From Paulinella micropora (lineage: Eukaryota > Cercozoa > Imbricatea > Euglyphida > Paulinellidae), in the NCBI GenBank assembly GCA_019918135.1, contig WBZZ01005995.1, forward strand, positions 92,001 to 156,000: a DNA stretch of 64,000 bases, given 5' to 3'. The position numbers were made by a program, and so were the translations under genes. Under the pieces are notes generated by a model, which ran no database searches, had not been told where the DNA came from, and worked only from the letters and a program-made list of their open reading frames with translations. Numbering within the stretch: position 1 is the stretch's first letter; each line of letters starts with the position of its first letter. Below are positions 8,839-18,835 of this stretch, in pieces.

Positions 8839-11064
8839 ATGCAAACATTACCACACCGAAAATTCTTGTCTGCTATTAGCCGCAATAGGCACTTCAATGT
8901 CCGTGAAGGCGGTATCTACATGGAGGAAGCAGGAGGTAGCATCTTAAGGTGCGCTCTGTCGCAAACAAAAAAAACGAAAGAAGAATGTGATATTTCCAAA
9001 AAATGGAGCTCTTACATTCAGCAGCAGGGAATCGGCATTTGCGAAGAGAATGAGTATGAAGAAATGACACAAGAAAAATTCTTGGCATTCTACAAACAGC
9101 TCAACACATTTTCTGAGCCGCCTTCAGATTTCACTCAACTTTTTAAAACCCTCGCGAGGAAGGTATACGAACCGAATTATCGGATTACTATTTTCTTTTT
9201 AAAAACGTCAAAAAAACAGAGCCTGTTCGACTTTGTAAGCGAAAGCAACAAGCGCGACTCCGATGATGGTGATGCCTGGACAGCAGCCTACACAACTCTG
9301 GAAAAATACGCTTCGTCTGTGCGAAATGCTGCTATTACCGGTAATCAAACACCTTTTTTGCTTCTGGGGCTACGTGCATCGCGGTTGTTCATTCTAAAAA
9401 AGAAAAATCAGCCATTGCAGGTTTTGGTTGGGGATGTGGATGGCTACCACAACCCCAAATGCAGTGCGTCTGTGCCTGTGAGCGACAATGGCTTATTGTC
9501 ACAGATTAGCGCACAGGATCTGGCCCTGGCCTTTTTCATAGAACTCTTGGCTAATAGCTATAGGTTATTCAAGGGGGCGGCGGACCCCTGCCCCTGGGAG
9601 GCTGGGCTCAAGGTCTTGAGCACGCTGCTGCGAGATAAGGGGCAGGAGCAGGGGCAGGAGCAGCAGGAACGTGACCTTGCTTTGAAGCTAGCCAAGCCCC
9701 TGTACACTCTGGTGGAGCTAGGCAAACTCATACAGCAGGGGCACGAGAACCGATACGTGGCCGAACTCGAGAAGTACGCGCATCGAAAAGCGCCTCTTTA
9801 TGGCTATCATCGCCTGCGGCCCCCAGATCGGCATGAGGGGCTGCTCGTTGAAGCTGAACGCTACGCTTGGTTGTTGTCCCAAGTGTGCTATTTCCACCGA
9901 TGCGGTCACGCGCGCACAAGGCCAGATCCTTACAGATGGCTGCTCTTGCTTACCAAGTATTACTACGAAACAGAAAACGGCACTGGCAATTTGCTCAAAG
10001 AAAACCATTCCCGGTGGATAAACAACATGGTGAACGTAATACAGAGCAAACTTGTCGAGTATTGCACGATAGCTGATTCAAAATACAAAGTCACGTGCAA
10101 TGTCCAAGAAGGCCTGTTTTTTTCTCGGTACGATAAGAGCAACAGTTGTAAACCTTATACCGATCTGTCGCTGTTTGCTTTCCTCTTCATTGACACTACC
10201 ACAAAAGTACAAAGCCCTATTGCCAGTCCAGTCGCTCAGCTTTACAAAATGGAGATAGGAGCCTGCGATAACGCCGTCTACACAGGAGTACAGCTAGCTG
10301 ACGTCAACGAACTTCTAACCCAATCACAACGACTTAATTCCAACAGGAAAAACACTGCTTTGTCAAGTTTTGAAAATATTCTGCAAAACGTACAATTAAT
10401 GATTGGACAAAACAAGCAGTGCTTCCTTTTTAGCTGCACACAACCCGACGCCAGCGGTTCTTTGGATGATTGGTCCAGATCACGGGTCGAATTCTTTTGG
10501 AAACCTATAAACAGGGCAGATTTTGAGCTTGTTTGGCAAGAATTGTATAAAGTGCTCCAAGCTTATGCACAAGGCATCTGTCAGCAGTCCGAAAAGGGTA
10601 CAGAACCCTGGCCCTTGTTCTTTAGCTGGGCCCCCTCCAACGTGTGGGTCTACAGTATCGGCACGGGGGAACTCGCCGCGTGGAGAGTGCGTCTCAATGA
10701 TGCCCAGCTTTTCGCAAACCCCGGATCAATGCAATTCCGGGCTGGTGAGACGTTGAACAAAAGCTTCTTGACAAAGCCGCCATTATTGGACAAAAGCCGT
10801 GCACTAGCAGCGGCGCTTTATCTGGAAAACTTAACCCGTGTCAGTGACATTTGGAAGTGCGATAATAAGGAACCATGTGCTATCAAAACAGCTCTTCTCG
10901 TGCTAGGGGAGGAGAATATCAAAGAAGCTGTCGCTGCAAGAGATGAGTGGCACAAATACATGGAGACTATCGCTGCATACAAGCAGTGGCGCGACCCCAA
11001 ATACAATCCGGTCGTGCTTAGCGAGAAATATAAATGCAAGCATGTCCAAAACCTACTCCAGTGA
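8839..11064 (+). CDS. large divergent kinase-fold-like protein
   Basis: 741 residues, no signal peptide or membrane segment. Residues about 172-187 (FLLLGLRASRLFIL) followed by VLVGDVDGYHN at about 196-205 resemble a kinase catalytic loop and DFG region, with GDVD in place of DFG. Near residue 595 a second pattern (LFFSWAPSNVWVY, then WRVRLNDAQLF) matches the catalytic-loop pattern shared with the kinase-like proteins at 52268 and 26558, so two kinase-like modules in tandem are plausible. The HRD histidine/aspartate and the glycine loop are not evident, so a pseudokinase or other binding role fits better than catalysis. Membership in a local paralogue family is clearer than function. Confidence 0.75.
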   Translation: MQTLPHRKFLSAISRNRHFNVREGGIYMEEAGGSILRCALSQTKKTKEECDISKKWSSYIQQQGIGICEENEYEEMTQEKFLAFYKQLNTFSEPPSDFTQLFKTLARKVYEPNYRITIFFLKTSKKQSLFDFVSESNKRDSDDGDAWTAAYTTLEKYASSVRNAAITGNQTPFLLLGLRASRLFILKKKNQPLQVLVGDVDGYHNPKCSASVPVSDNGLLSQISAQDLALAFFIELLANSYRLFKGAADPCPWEAGLKVLSTLLRDKGQEQGQEQQERDLALKLAKPLYTLVELGKLIQQGHENRYVAELEKYAHRKAPLYGYHRLRPPDRHEGLLVEAERYAWLLSQVCYFHRCGHARTRPDPYRWLLLLTKYYYETENGTGNLLKENHSRWINNMVNVIQSKLVEYCTIADSKYKVTCNVQEGLFFSRYDKSNSCKPYTDLSLFAFLFIDTTTKVQSPIASPVAQLYKMEIGACDNAVYTGVQLADVNELLTQSQRLNSNRKNTALSSFENILQNVQLMIGQNKQCFLFSCTQPDASGSLDDWSRSRVEFFWKPINRADFELVWQELYKVLQAYAQGICQQSEKGTEPWPLFFSWAPSNVWVYSIGTGELAAWRVRLNDAQLFANPGSMQFRAGETLNKSFLTKPPLLDKSRALAAALYLENLTRVSDIWKCDNKEPCAIKTALLVLGEENIKEAVAARDEWHKYMETIAAYKQWRDPKYNPVVLSEKYKCKHVQNLLQ

Positions 11065-11260
11065 GATTGACGCTCGCTTCCATGTGTGCGCCTTTTTTTA
11101 TTTTAGAAACAAAATATTTTTTTTCTCAGACTTTGTTCTTTTGTGCCTCGTGTTAGCGCAAAGAAGGTATTAAAATTTTTTAATTAAAAAATCGAAACAG
11201 CCTTGCACTTGGAGAGCAGGAGACAGAAGAGCAAGGGAAGGGGGAGCTGTTGCTGTTTGT

Positions 11261-12094
11261 TCAGTTGCACTGAACGGCCTGTGCTGGAGGTTGGGGGCTG
11301 GCTGTTTCGGCCTGTGCTAGGCCAGCGACCCAGGCTTGAAATTCAGCTTCCTCGTCGTGCAGCCAAAACAGCTTTCTGCCCAGCATGACGATAGCACTAA
11401 CACTCTCGACCAGGAGGTCTAGTGTCATGGCTAAGAGAATGGAGGAGAGTTCCGGTTGGGTGGATAAAATCAGCACGCCTAGCACGAGCATGGTCGTGAA
11501 GCCGCCCAGGTGCAGCGAGTAGAACAAGCGCTGGCCGCAAGAAACATAGCGTTTCCCTTGAAAGAATCGCAAAGTCTCGTAAGACAGGTATCCAAACACA
11601 CACATATAGCTCACCGCGGCTAGCAAGAGCACGTAGCTAGCGGGGTAGTCGGGAACAAAGGCCAGGCAAGACTTGTACGTGTCTTGCACCAAGAATAAAA
11701 AAGAGCCAATACTCCAGGTAACCATAAATATCCAGAGCACGACGCGCGTGGGGAGGTCGTAGCGCACCTGAAAGGCAGGTCTGCCGGGCTGCGCCTCGGG
11801 CACATCTAATGAACTCACCCAGAAATGGTGGCCAAAGAGTTTGGCGAACGCGTACATCACAAAGCAGACGGGAGAGAAGATGCTCACGCAATGTTGCTGG
11901 AGAAGTCTAATAGCGAAAACGCTCGCCAATAGCACAAACACTGAGCCGGTCTTTGCTAAACTGAGGGCCCTCTTGGAGCCAGAGAAAAGGGCAACCGAAG
12001 CGAGCGTCAGCAACTCGAAGCAAGATAACAACAGGCTTATGTCCAGTTTAATGTACAAAATGATTGACAGCCAAAAGTATTGCACTCGATCCAT
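11261..12094 (-). CDS. seven-segment membrane protein
   Basis: ATG at 12094 (MDRVQYFWLS), 277 residues; an upstream in-frame extension lies in spacer sequence. Hydrophobic stretches, in order: SIILYIKLDISLLLSCFELL, GSVFVLLASVFAIRLL, SIFSPVCFVMYAFAKL, VVLWIFMVTWSIGSFLFLV, YVLLLAAVSYMCVFGYL, GFTTMLVLGVLIL and LLAMTLDLLVESVSAIVML, seven in all, with short loops and a 35-residue acidic/proline C-tail. The topology matches seven-helix receptors, but I see no DRY or NPxxY motif, so a GPCR assignment is not supported. Convergent with the kinase-like gene upstream. Confidence 0.75.
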   Translation of the reverse strand: MDRVQYFWLSIILYIKLDISLLLSCFELLTLASVALFSGSKRALSLAKTGSVFVLLASVFAIRLLQQHCVSIFSPVCFVMYAFAKLFGHHFWVSSLDVPEAQPGRPAFQVRYDLPTRVVLWIFMVTWSIGSFLFLVQDTYKSCLAFVPDYPASYVLLLAAVSYMCVFGYLSYETLRFFQGKRYVSCGQRLFYSLHLGGFTTMLVLGVLILSTQPELSSILLAMTLDLLVESVSAIVMLGRKLFWLHDEEAEFQAWVAGLAQAETASPQPPAQAVQCN

Positions 12095-12313
12095 GGCTCC
12101 CCAAAAACTGCCTTGCTCCCTTCTTTTTGGTAACCAAGTACAAAAAAAAAAGAAAGAGCGGAGGGCGGGGAGGAAAGACGAAGAAGCACATAACTCCCGC
12201 ACCCTCCCCCCCCCCTCCCTCCCTCCCTCCCCTTCTTTCCTTCCCCCCTCCCTCCCTCCCTCCCCTTCTTTCCTCCCCCCCCCCTCTGCTCCCCTTTTAT
12301 TCTTTTGCTTAAG

Positions 12314-15163
12314 TTACGCTAAGATGAGCCCGAGCACGGGAGCAAGGGTTAATACCACGGCGAAGCCCAGCATCAGTGCGGCCTGGCAATTGAGCTTGGA
12401 GCGCGCGGCGGCCAGCGCTTCACGGGTTTTGACGGCTAGTTCCGTGGCGCCCAAAGCCGGCGCGCCGTCGTGTTGTAAGGTGCCGATAAAGCGCAGGTCA
12501 TCGTCGAGGTGGTACCGCCAGAGCCTCGTGAGCGCAGCGACAATGAGGAGCCGAGCAATGTTAAAACAAGCATACACGAGAAGCTGGAAGGCGAATCTGC
12601 GGGTGCTGGCGTGCAGCAAACGCTCCGTCGCGCAGCTGGCCTCGCGCGATCTGGCGGCGAGCAAGAAGGGGTCCGGCCCGCGGCAGGTCAACGAGCAGTT
12701 GGGAAGGTCACGAGTGCAGTCGAAGAGGGCAGCGCGCGACAGCTCGTCGGCGCCCGGCTCGAGCTGGGCCGCCGAAATGCAAGCTTGTCGAACGCCCGGC
12801 TCGGTTGCCTGGTCTTGCGCGTGTGTGAGGTTGGCGAGCAGCAACTGCTCCGCGGCCCCGGAACTTGGTGGCACGCAGGCGTCGAAGAGCCGCAGCCCGG
12901 CGCCGATTTCCCGGAGCTTCCAGCGCAGGCCGTCGGCGGTCTGTACGCTTTGGGAGAAGCTCTTTTCGCTGTCGGCAGCGTGGAGGTTGCAGGCGTGCGT
13001 CCTGTTGCTGTCGTAGACGGCCGCCTGGCGCTGCATGGCGCTGTTGGTGGACCTAGTGCTGAAGCTGTAGGCCAGAAAATAGGTGAAGTTGCCGAGCAGC
13101 GTGCCGCCCCACAGCGAGCTGCCGCCGCGGCTCGGCAGGCACCAGCCGACGTAGCTGGCGTACAAGGGTCGGTAGAAGGTGAACCAGGCCCCCGCCACGA
13201 GCGCGAAAAACAAGAAGCCCACGAACGCGGAGCGGATCGAGGGGGAGTTAAGCGCGCGGCGGGCCCAGGCCAGAGGCCCCGCGGCCAAACACTTCTCCAG
13301 CGCAACGAGCCAGGGCCTGGCTCGCCGCCGTGCGTTCTCCAGCCCAGTGCGCGCCGTGGTCACGTCGAGGGGTTGCAACAGCCCGCCGTGCGCCGAAGGT
13401 GCGGTGTACTTAGCCAGGTAAGAGAGAGTGGTGAAGACGCGCCAGGCCACGTCGGCCGCGGTCAGCGCCGCTGCGGCCCGCACGGCCAGAGCTTGCACTA
13501 AGCTGAGGTCGACGCCCTGGGCTTGCGGAGGGGGGGCCTGCCAGGACCCGACGCCTGTCACCCCGCCCGCAGGCAAGGCGCGCCGGAGCGTGGCGTTCAG
13601 CGACGCAGGGCCGTGCAGCGGCCCTGACCGTAACCCTTCTCCCCAGGGGTCCAGGGCAGTCAGAGCCAAGCGCGAGTCCGACAGCCAGGCGGAGGTGGCG
13701 TCGCGCAGCAAAGTACCGCTTTGTGCCAGGGCGCCCACCGTGTCGGGCGGGTGGTAGTCCGCGGCGGGGAAAACAAACCCAGGTTCTAGCCTGGACCACG
13801 CGGACTGCAACACGTCGCGGGCGTCGCGTACACCCGCCGCAAGCTCGTCCAGCGGCGGCTGCAGCCAGCCGTCCAGCACCGCCGGGGGGTAGACGCTGCC
13901 GAAGGGCACGGTACTGGCCCGCAGCCAGACAGAGAACTCGGCGGGCTGGAGCCAGACCGACTCCAACTCCAAGCTGGGGCGCTGCCCCTCGAGCCAGGGC
14001 GCGGAGCCCGCGAGCAGATCGAAGCCGCTGAAGTAGGAACCTACGCCGTTCAGGACCATCGCGCTGTACACGGCCTGGATACCCTTGACGGCCAGGGCCT
14101 GTTCGTACAAACCGCGCGCCTGCTGCTCGAGGGCCAACGCGCTAGATGCAAAGTCGCGGAGGCGCAGCTGGAACAGCTCCACTGTCGTACGCAGCGTGGC
14201 CAGGCGTGCTTGCAGCGTTGCCTCCAGGGCGTTAGCGGCTCCGGCATACAGCTCCGCGGGTGCAGGCGAGAGCTCGCAGACTCCTCCGGCGCGCCAGCAC
14301 GCGCGCAGCGCGAGGAACGGGTCTGGAGTGCCAGGGGCCCCGGGCAAGGACTCTAGCAGCTGCAACAGCTGCTCTAGTTCCTGCCGCACGGCCTCGCGAC
14401 TGGCTGCGGTGTGGTTTAGGGCGTAGCTGCGGTCGTAGGCCACGCGGTCCGACACCGCTTCCCCTTGCATGGTCCAGGCCCGCTGCACGGTGTCAGCGAA
14501 GCCCGTGTTTTGTGCGTACACCTGCGACTTGGCTACCAGCCCCACCCCCGCCTGTTCGGGCCGGGCCAAGCGCGCCAGCGCCACTAGCTCTGAGCGGTTG
14601 CAGCCGTAGCCCGGCAGCAGCAGGGCGCCGTTGTCGCCTCCACCGGCTGGCGGAAGCTCGCGCAAAGGCGCCAGCAGCCAGCAGGCCTCACTACAACAGC
14701 CTCCCTCGGCGGCCATCTCCAACAGCATACCGAGCGCCGTGACCGAGCGCCCCCAAGCCGTGGTACAGAGCTGTACCCGCGCCTCTAGCCTTTCCAGCTT
14801 GCCCTGATTTTCTGCGCCCGCCCTTTCGGCGCGCCCCAGCGCCGTCTGCACAGCCGCTGAGAGCTTAGCCTCACAGCGCGCAAACTGCCGTCGCACACAC
14901 TGTACGCTCTGCGCCTCATCGGCCTCTATCGCGCCCTGCAACAGCCGCCACTGCTCAAAGATCTCAGCCTGCGTTTCGCCCTGCGGCACTCCGTACTGTG
15001 CCAACTTGCCAGCAGCACTAAACGAGCTGCACCACAACAAACCAATCGCCACTGCCGAAATTGCTGCGCGCGCTTTCCAGTAAAGCCTCCGCGGGAGCGC
15101 GGGCGGCGGCTGCAGCGGCATTGGCCCCGCGTTGGCTTCGCTCTCGTCGTCTCTCCTCCTCAT
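12314..15163 (-). CDS. 949-residue membrane glycoprotein-like protein
   Basis: ATG at 15163 (MRRRDDESEANAG). A basic head and one hydrophobic helix at about residues 35-55 (AISAVAIGLLWCSSFSAAG) suggest a signal anchor. Then comes a large region of about 600 residues rich in A, L and scattered cysteines. A cluster of hydrophobic segments follows (FVGFLFFALVAGAWFTFY, GNFTYFLAYSF), a Cys-rich N-glycosylation-prone loop (NRTHAC, NLTHAQ, NCSLTCRGP), and two final helices (LLVYACFNIARLLIVAA, ALMLGFAVVLTLAPVLG). A surface or envelope protein is plausible, but no family is recognised. The gene is strikingly GC-rich compared with its neighbours. Confidence 0.8.
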   Translation of the reverse strand: MRRRDDESEANAGPMPLQPPPALPRRLYWKARAAISAVAIGLLWCSSFSAAGKLAQYGVPQGETQAEIFEQWRLLQGAIEADEAQSVQCVRRQFARCEAKLSAAVQTALGRAERAGAENQGKLERLEARVQLCTTAWGRSVTALGMLLEMAAEGGCCSEACWLLAPLRELPPAGGGDNGALLLPGYGCNRSELVALARLARPEQAGVGLVAKSQVYAQNTGFADTVQRAWTMQGEAVSDRVAYDRSYALNHTAASREAVRQELEQLLQLLESLPGAPGTPDPFLALRACWRAGGVCELSPAPAELYAGAANALEATLQARLATLRTTVELFQLRLRDFASSALALEQQARGLYEQALAVKGIQAVYSAMVLNGVGSYFSGFDLLAGSAPWLEGQRPSLELESVWLQPAEFSVWLRASTVPFGSVYPPAVLDGWLQPPLDELAAGVRDARDVLQSAWSRLEPGFVFPAADYHPPDTVGALAQSGTLLRDATSAWLSDSRLALTALDPWGEGLRSGPLHGPASLNATLRRALPAGGVTGVGSWQAPPPQAQGVDLSLVQALAVRAAAALTAADVAWRVFTTLSYLAKYTAPSAHGGLLQPLDVTTARTGLENARRRARPWLVALEKCLAAGPLAWARRALNSPSIRSAFVGFLFFALVAGAWFTFYRPLYASYVGWCLPSRGGSSLWGGTLLGNFTYFLAYSFSTRSTNSAMQRQAAVYDSNRTHACNLHAADSEKSFSQSVQTADGLRWKLREIGAGLRLFDACVPPSSGAAEQLLLANLTHAQDQATEPGVRQACISAAQLEPGADELSRAALFDCTRDLPNCSLTCRGPDPFLLAARSREASCATERLLHASTRRFAFQLLVYACFNIARLLIVAALTRLWRYHLDDDLRFIGTLQHDGAPALGATELAVKTREALAAARSKLNCQAALMLGFAVVLTLAPVLGLILA

Positions 15164-15347
15164 AGTAGCGTCGTCTTTCTGTGATAGACAAGGAAATCCC
15201 GCGCTGGTTCGCAAAGCTCCCTATCTTCTTCAAGGGGGAGAAGATAGGGGGGGGGAGGGGGTTGGGGGAAAAAAAGGGGGGGGGGGCGGGAGCTTGGAGT
15301 AAAAAGAGGCCGACCAAAAAAGCGGGGGCTATTAATATTTAAAAGGC

Positions 15348-18134
15348 ATGAACTTGCCACGGGTGCAAGCCGGGACGTTAGGCGTCACAGCGGCAGAAAG
15401 TGCGGGGGCAATTTTGTCGAGTGGCTATTTGGAATTGCTGACGTCTTTCAAAAAGGACATTGCTGCAGGGTCAGGCAAAGCAGAGGCCATAGCAGGCGGA
15501 GAACATGTAGTGTGGAAACTTAACGAGTGGGTATGGCGCCTGGGCGTACGGCCAGCCGAGGTGTACAGCTGGTCACGCGACGGGGTAGCGCTCAGGCTTA
15601 CTGAGCTCAGCGAAAAGCGCCAAAGGGCTGTTGCTATACTCAACCACCTGCGCAATAACACCAAAAAACTTTCAACCGCCGGCATCACCCCACCCAAGGC
15701 CTCGCTTGAGTACCTTTATTTGTGCGGGGGTTTGCGCGCCCCCTGCGATACGGCTGGGGAGCTTGGACAGGTAAGCGAGCTGGGGGAGTTGCTGTCGGAG
15801 CTACGGCAACGACACCTAGCTGCTGATGTAGATGTAGCACAGCTGTTGCAGCGGTTCGGCCAACAGTGGAACTATGCCAGACAAGGAAAGGGCGCCTATG
15901 CCGTTACGCTAGAGCGCATGTCCTGCCTTGGCCCTGACCTGTTGGACGAGCTAGACAGCTTGCGCCATAGTTACCTGAGCGGGGAAAAGGGACCAGAAAA
16001 GAAGGATAGGCTCAGAGGAATTCTGGCACGGGTTAGTGGGGCCATAGCGGGATTTGTGCTGTTTGGTAGCGGCAAGGCTGCTATGCCATGGAGAGTGTCG
16101 GCGGACAGCAAGCCCGAGAACTTTGTTACAGTACCGCGGGCAGGGGCACCCACGTCCGTTGTGCTGATAGATGTGGATTGTTTCTACCACGAAGGCGAGG
16201 GTAAGCACCCTGATCTGTGCGTCCCTGAACTCTTTACGCTGGGCAAGCGTTTGCACGTGTACCCCCTGCCCCCAGAGCTGCGGAAAACAGAGAACGCGGC
16301 TGCGCTAGTGGTTATGCATTTCCTAGTGTTCGTCTGCAACTGGCTCCGCGAAAGAGGCTGCAAGTCCAACCTAGCCTTACGTCAGGACATATTCTGCGAA
16401 GAAAGATGTCCAGGGCTCGGTGATCAGGCAACCATTGTGCGGGGCTTGGAGCTGCTGGGTCAGATTGACCGTCATTACCAAACAGCGCGCGCCGAACGTC
16501 TAACTCTGATCGCGGGGCTAACCTGGACCATGCAGCAACACCACCTGCGGTTTTATACCGCGTGCTGTCCCGTGGGCACTGGTCGGCTGTACACTTGCAG
16601 TTATAACTACCGTCTGCTGTTGCGCCTCGTCACTTGCGCGCGCTGCCACAAGCAGAGCGCGGGCGGAGCTCTCCTGGGTGCTTTAAGCAAGTTTTATAGC
16701 GCCGTGGTGCAACAGAGCGAGCTGCTCCAAGTAGCCTCTGGCTGGAGCCTGCCGCCTGACGACTCTTGGGGTGCGCCCTATGATCCTACAGAGCCAGAAG
16801 CAGTGGTAGCTGTGCCGCTCGATGAGGGCGCAGTCACGCCGGTGCCCACCGCTCTTATCAGCAAGTCGGCTCTGCGCGTAGGAGATTTATTGACGCCCGA
16901 GCTTATCCTCAAGCTCAAGCCGGCTTTCGATGCTAAGGCAATACAACCGGAGGAAGACAAAAATAACACCGGAATTAACAGCCAGAACATTGAAGGTCTT
17001 CTGAATCAAGAAATCGCAAACATTGAAGCCCTCTTAGGAAAAGAAATACAACGGATTACCGAAAAAGAAACCCAGAATCTCGCTGCATCGATACGAAAGT
17101 TGTACAGTTGGAAGAGCTCTGCCATCTCGGCCCAAGCAAAGGAGAGCAAAAAAGAGGCAGCTCAGGTCACACAGGAGTCACTACAGTGCATTGCAATACA
17201 AAAGACTATCGATAGAAAACTTGCAGCGTGGGAAGCAAATGCAAAGTGGCAGGAGGCGCTGTGCCGGGAGCCTTTTGCGTTGTACGGTTTGTATTTGCTA
17301 ATCCAAAGCCTGCGCCGATTACCAACGCAGAACAAACAACCCGATTTGTACCAACAGTGGTGCGCGCGCGCGGGGCGTGCTTTGTGTGACCTGAGCTGCA
17401 ACATACTATCAATGCCAAGCCTGCTGCGTCTTCGAGCTTATGCCAGTGCCAGATCTTACTTATCTACGGATGCTCTGCAAGAATTCTTTCAAACTGCACG
17501 CAGGTTTGCTAAACGTGGAGAAACAAACAGAGACGATAAATCCCTCTTCTTCACGGATGACAAATTATGCCGACTACTAAGTACCTCTATGCTTACAATC
17601 AAAGATTTAGTGACAGGCCAAATATCAAGGCAAGGCTCCAACCAGAGGCTACTTGTCATGGGGGATTGTTCGGATTTGCCAGCATGTGTACGACCGCATT
17701 ACACAGCGTTGCAGTTGATGTGGAAAGTTGCTGGAGATCCCCAGCTCGTAGCACTGTATGAACCCAATCTGCTCTGGACAAATTACAGCACCCAGAATAA
17801 ACACGACAAAAGCTTGGCGTGTCTCGATTGCTTGTATGAGCAATCTCATCAGCCGCCGAATAGCGGCAGAACCGTTTATACTAATTCCAAGCTGCTTCTT
17901 CCATTAGGCGAGTGCACGTGTGCAGCAGCTGCAGAAGGGGGAACGCTTGAACTCAAGGACCTGAATGGCCCCTGTGTACATGCGCTTTTTTTACAGGCCT
18001 TTTTGTGCACAATATTTGTACAAGTCTGTGAAGAGTTGCCACCTCAACCAGAAAATAGCCCGGCTTCGGCTTCAAAGACAGATGCAATGCATGAGTTACG
18101 CAGGATTGAAGCCATACGACAAAAGTACAACTAA
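15348..18134 (+). CDS. large divergent kinase-fold-like protein
   Basis: 928 residues from ATG at 15348, just after TATTTAAAAG. Residues 251-260 (SADSKPENFV) followed by VVLIDVDCFYH (271-281) look like a kinase catalytic loop with the metal-binding Asn, and a DFG equivalent (IDVD). A 35-residue insertion-like segment separates GAIAGFVLFGSGK from this loop. The C-terminal half has a second region with LLVMGDCSDLPACVRPHYTAL and LYEPNLLW. Helical, charged sequence at about 560-620 (NQEIANIEALLGKEIQ) suggests coiled coil. No glycine-rich loop is evident. Related in layout to the proteins at 8839 and 45771; enzymatic activity uncertain. Confidence 0.75.
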   Translation: MNLPRVQAGTLGVTAAESAGAILSSGYLELLTSFKKDIAAGSGKAEAIAGGEHVVWKLNEWVWRLGVRPAEVYSWSRDGVALRLTELSEKRQRAVAILNHLRNNTKKLSTAGITPPKASLEYLYLCGGLRAPCDTAGELGQVSELGELLSELRQRHLAADVDVAQLLQRFGQQWNYARQGKGAYAVTLERMSCLGPDLLDELDSLRHSYLSGEKGPEKKDRLRGILARVSGAIAGFVLFGSGKAAMPWRVSADSKPENFVTVPRAGAPTSVVLIDVDCFYHEGEGKHPDLCVPELFTLGKRLHVYPLPPELRKTENAAALVVMHFLVFVCNWLRERGCKSNLALRQDIFCEERCPGLGDQATIVRGLELLGQIDRHYQTARAERLTLIAGLTWTMQQHHLRFYTACCPVGTGRLYTCSYNYRLLLRLVTCARCHKQSAGGALLGALSKFYSAVVQQSELLQVASGWSLPPDDSWGAPYDPTEPEAVVAVPLDEGAVTPVPTALISKSALRVGDLLTPELILKLKPAFDAKAIQPEEDKNNTGINSQNIEGLLNQEIANIEALLGKEIQRITEKETQNLAASIRKLYSWKSSAISAQAKESKKEAAQVTQESLQCIAIQKTIDRKLAAWEANAKWQEALCREPFALYGLYLLIQSLRRLPTQNKQPDLYQQWCARAGRALCDLSCNILSMPSLLRLRAYASARSYLSTDALQEFFQTARRFAKRGETNRDDKSLFFTDDKLCRLLSTSMLTIKDLVTGQISRQGSNQRLLVMGDCSDLPACVRPHYTALQLMWKVAGDPQLVALYEPNLLWTNYSTQNKHDKSLACLDCLYEQSHQPPNSGRTVYTNSKLLLPLGECTCAAAAEGGTLELKDLNGPCVHALFLQAFLCTIFVQVCEELPPQPENSPASASKTDAMHELRRIEAIRQKYN

Positions 18135-18200
18135 GTTTTTTAAGGATTAAAAATTGTTGGTACTTTATGGTTCTTGTCGTCAGTTGCAAGCAAGACGCAC

Positions 18201-18650
18201 TTACAACAACGGAGCCAAGTCCTCATTGCGCTCTAGGAGCCTTGCGTTTTCCTGCGCGTGTTCCAACGCGGGTATTGCCTCCTGCAACCTTGCTAGCGTC
18301 TGCGTCAACAGTAGGTAGTTTCGGCGCAGCTGTCGCTGGTACATCTTTTCGATTTTGGCGCTGTGAGCCCGTGCGCGCTCGAGCCGCTTTTTGTAAAGCC
18401 TCTCGGTACGTGCACTGTCAACTTTTGCGCGTGCTAGCTCCTGCTGACGTACATCCCCCTCGTCTTTCGGCTGTTGTTGTTGCACGACGACGGCCGCTCT
18501 GTTGGGCATTGCCTGAGGAGGCTGTAGCCGTCGGCCACGCGACAGACTTAGGCACAGACATCCTAGTCCTATTGCCAGGGGCCACAAGAACGCAAAACAA
18601 AGCAGCTCTATTCCACGCAGGTCCAAGTTCAGCGGGGGGTCGGGCCACAT
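18201..18650 (-). CDS. membrane-anchored coiled-coil protein
   Basis: ATG at 18650, 149 residues. One hydrophobic helix at about 14-35 (ELLCFAFLWPLAIGLGCLCL) is followed by basic residues (SRGRRLQ), a glutamine run and a long coiled coil (residues about 65-140: RTERLYKKRLERARAHSAKIEKMY). The positive-inside rule puts the coiled coil in the cytoplasm or virion interior. No family recognised. Convergent with the kinase-like gene, whose stop lies about 65 bases away, with an ATTAAA nearby. Confidence 0.7.
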   Translation of the reverse strand: MWPDPPLNLDLRGIELLCFAFLWPLAIGLGCLCLSLSRGRRLQPPQAMPNRAAVVVQQQQPKDEGDVRQQELARAKVDSARTERLYKKRLERARAHSAKIEKMYQRQLRRNYLLLTQTLARLQEAIPALEHAQENARLLERNEDLAPLL

Positions 18651-18835
18651 TCTTATATCTTTTTACGTGCCGCGAATAGTGACAGAAAGAAAAAGGAGGG
18701 CACGAAAGGGGGGTGTGTGTCCGTTTTTTGCGCCCCCCCCCTCCCCTTTTTTTTCATCTCTCTCCCTCCCCCCTCCCTTTCACCTCACTTTCCCCCCCTC
18801 ACCTTGCTGCTATCAATAACAGAAGGAGGGAAAAA

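Noticed and set aside
12509-13501. A 330-codon + strand frame opposite the membrane-protein gene
   Set aside because: A shadow of a very GC-rich gene: antisense frames rarely meet stops, and it has no domain or regular composition.
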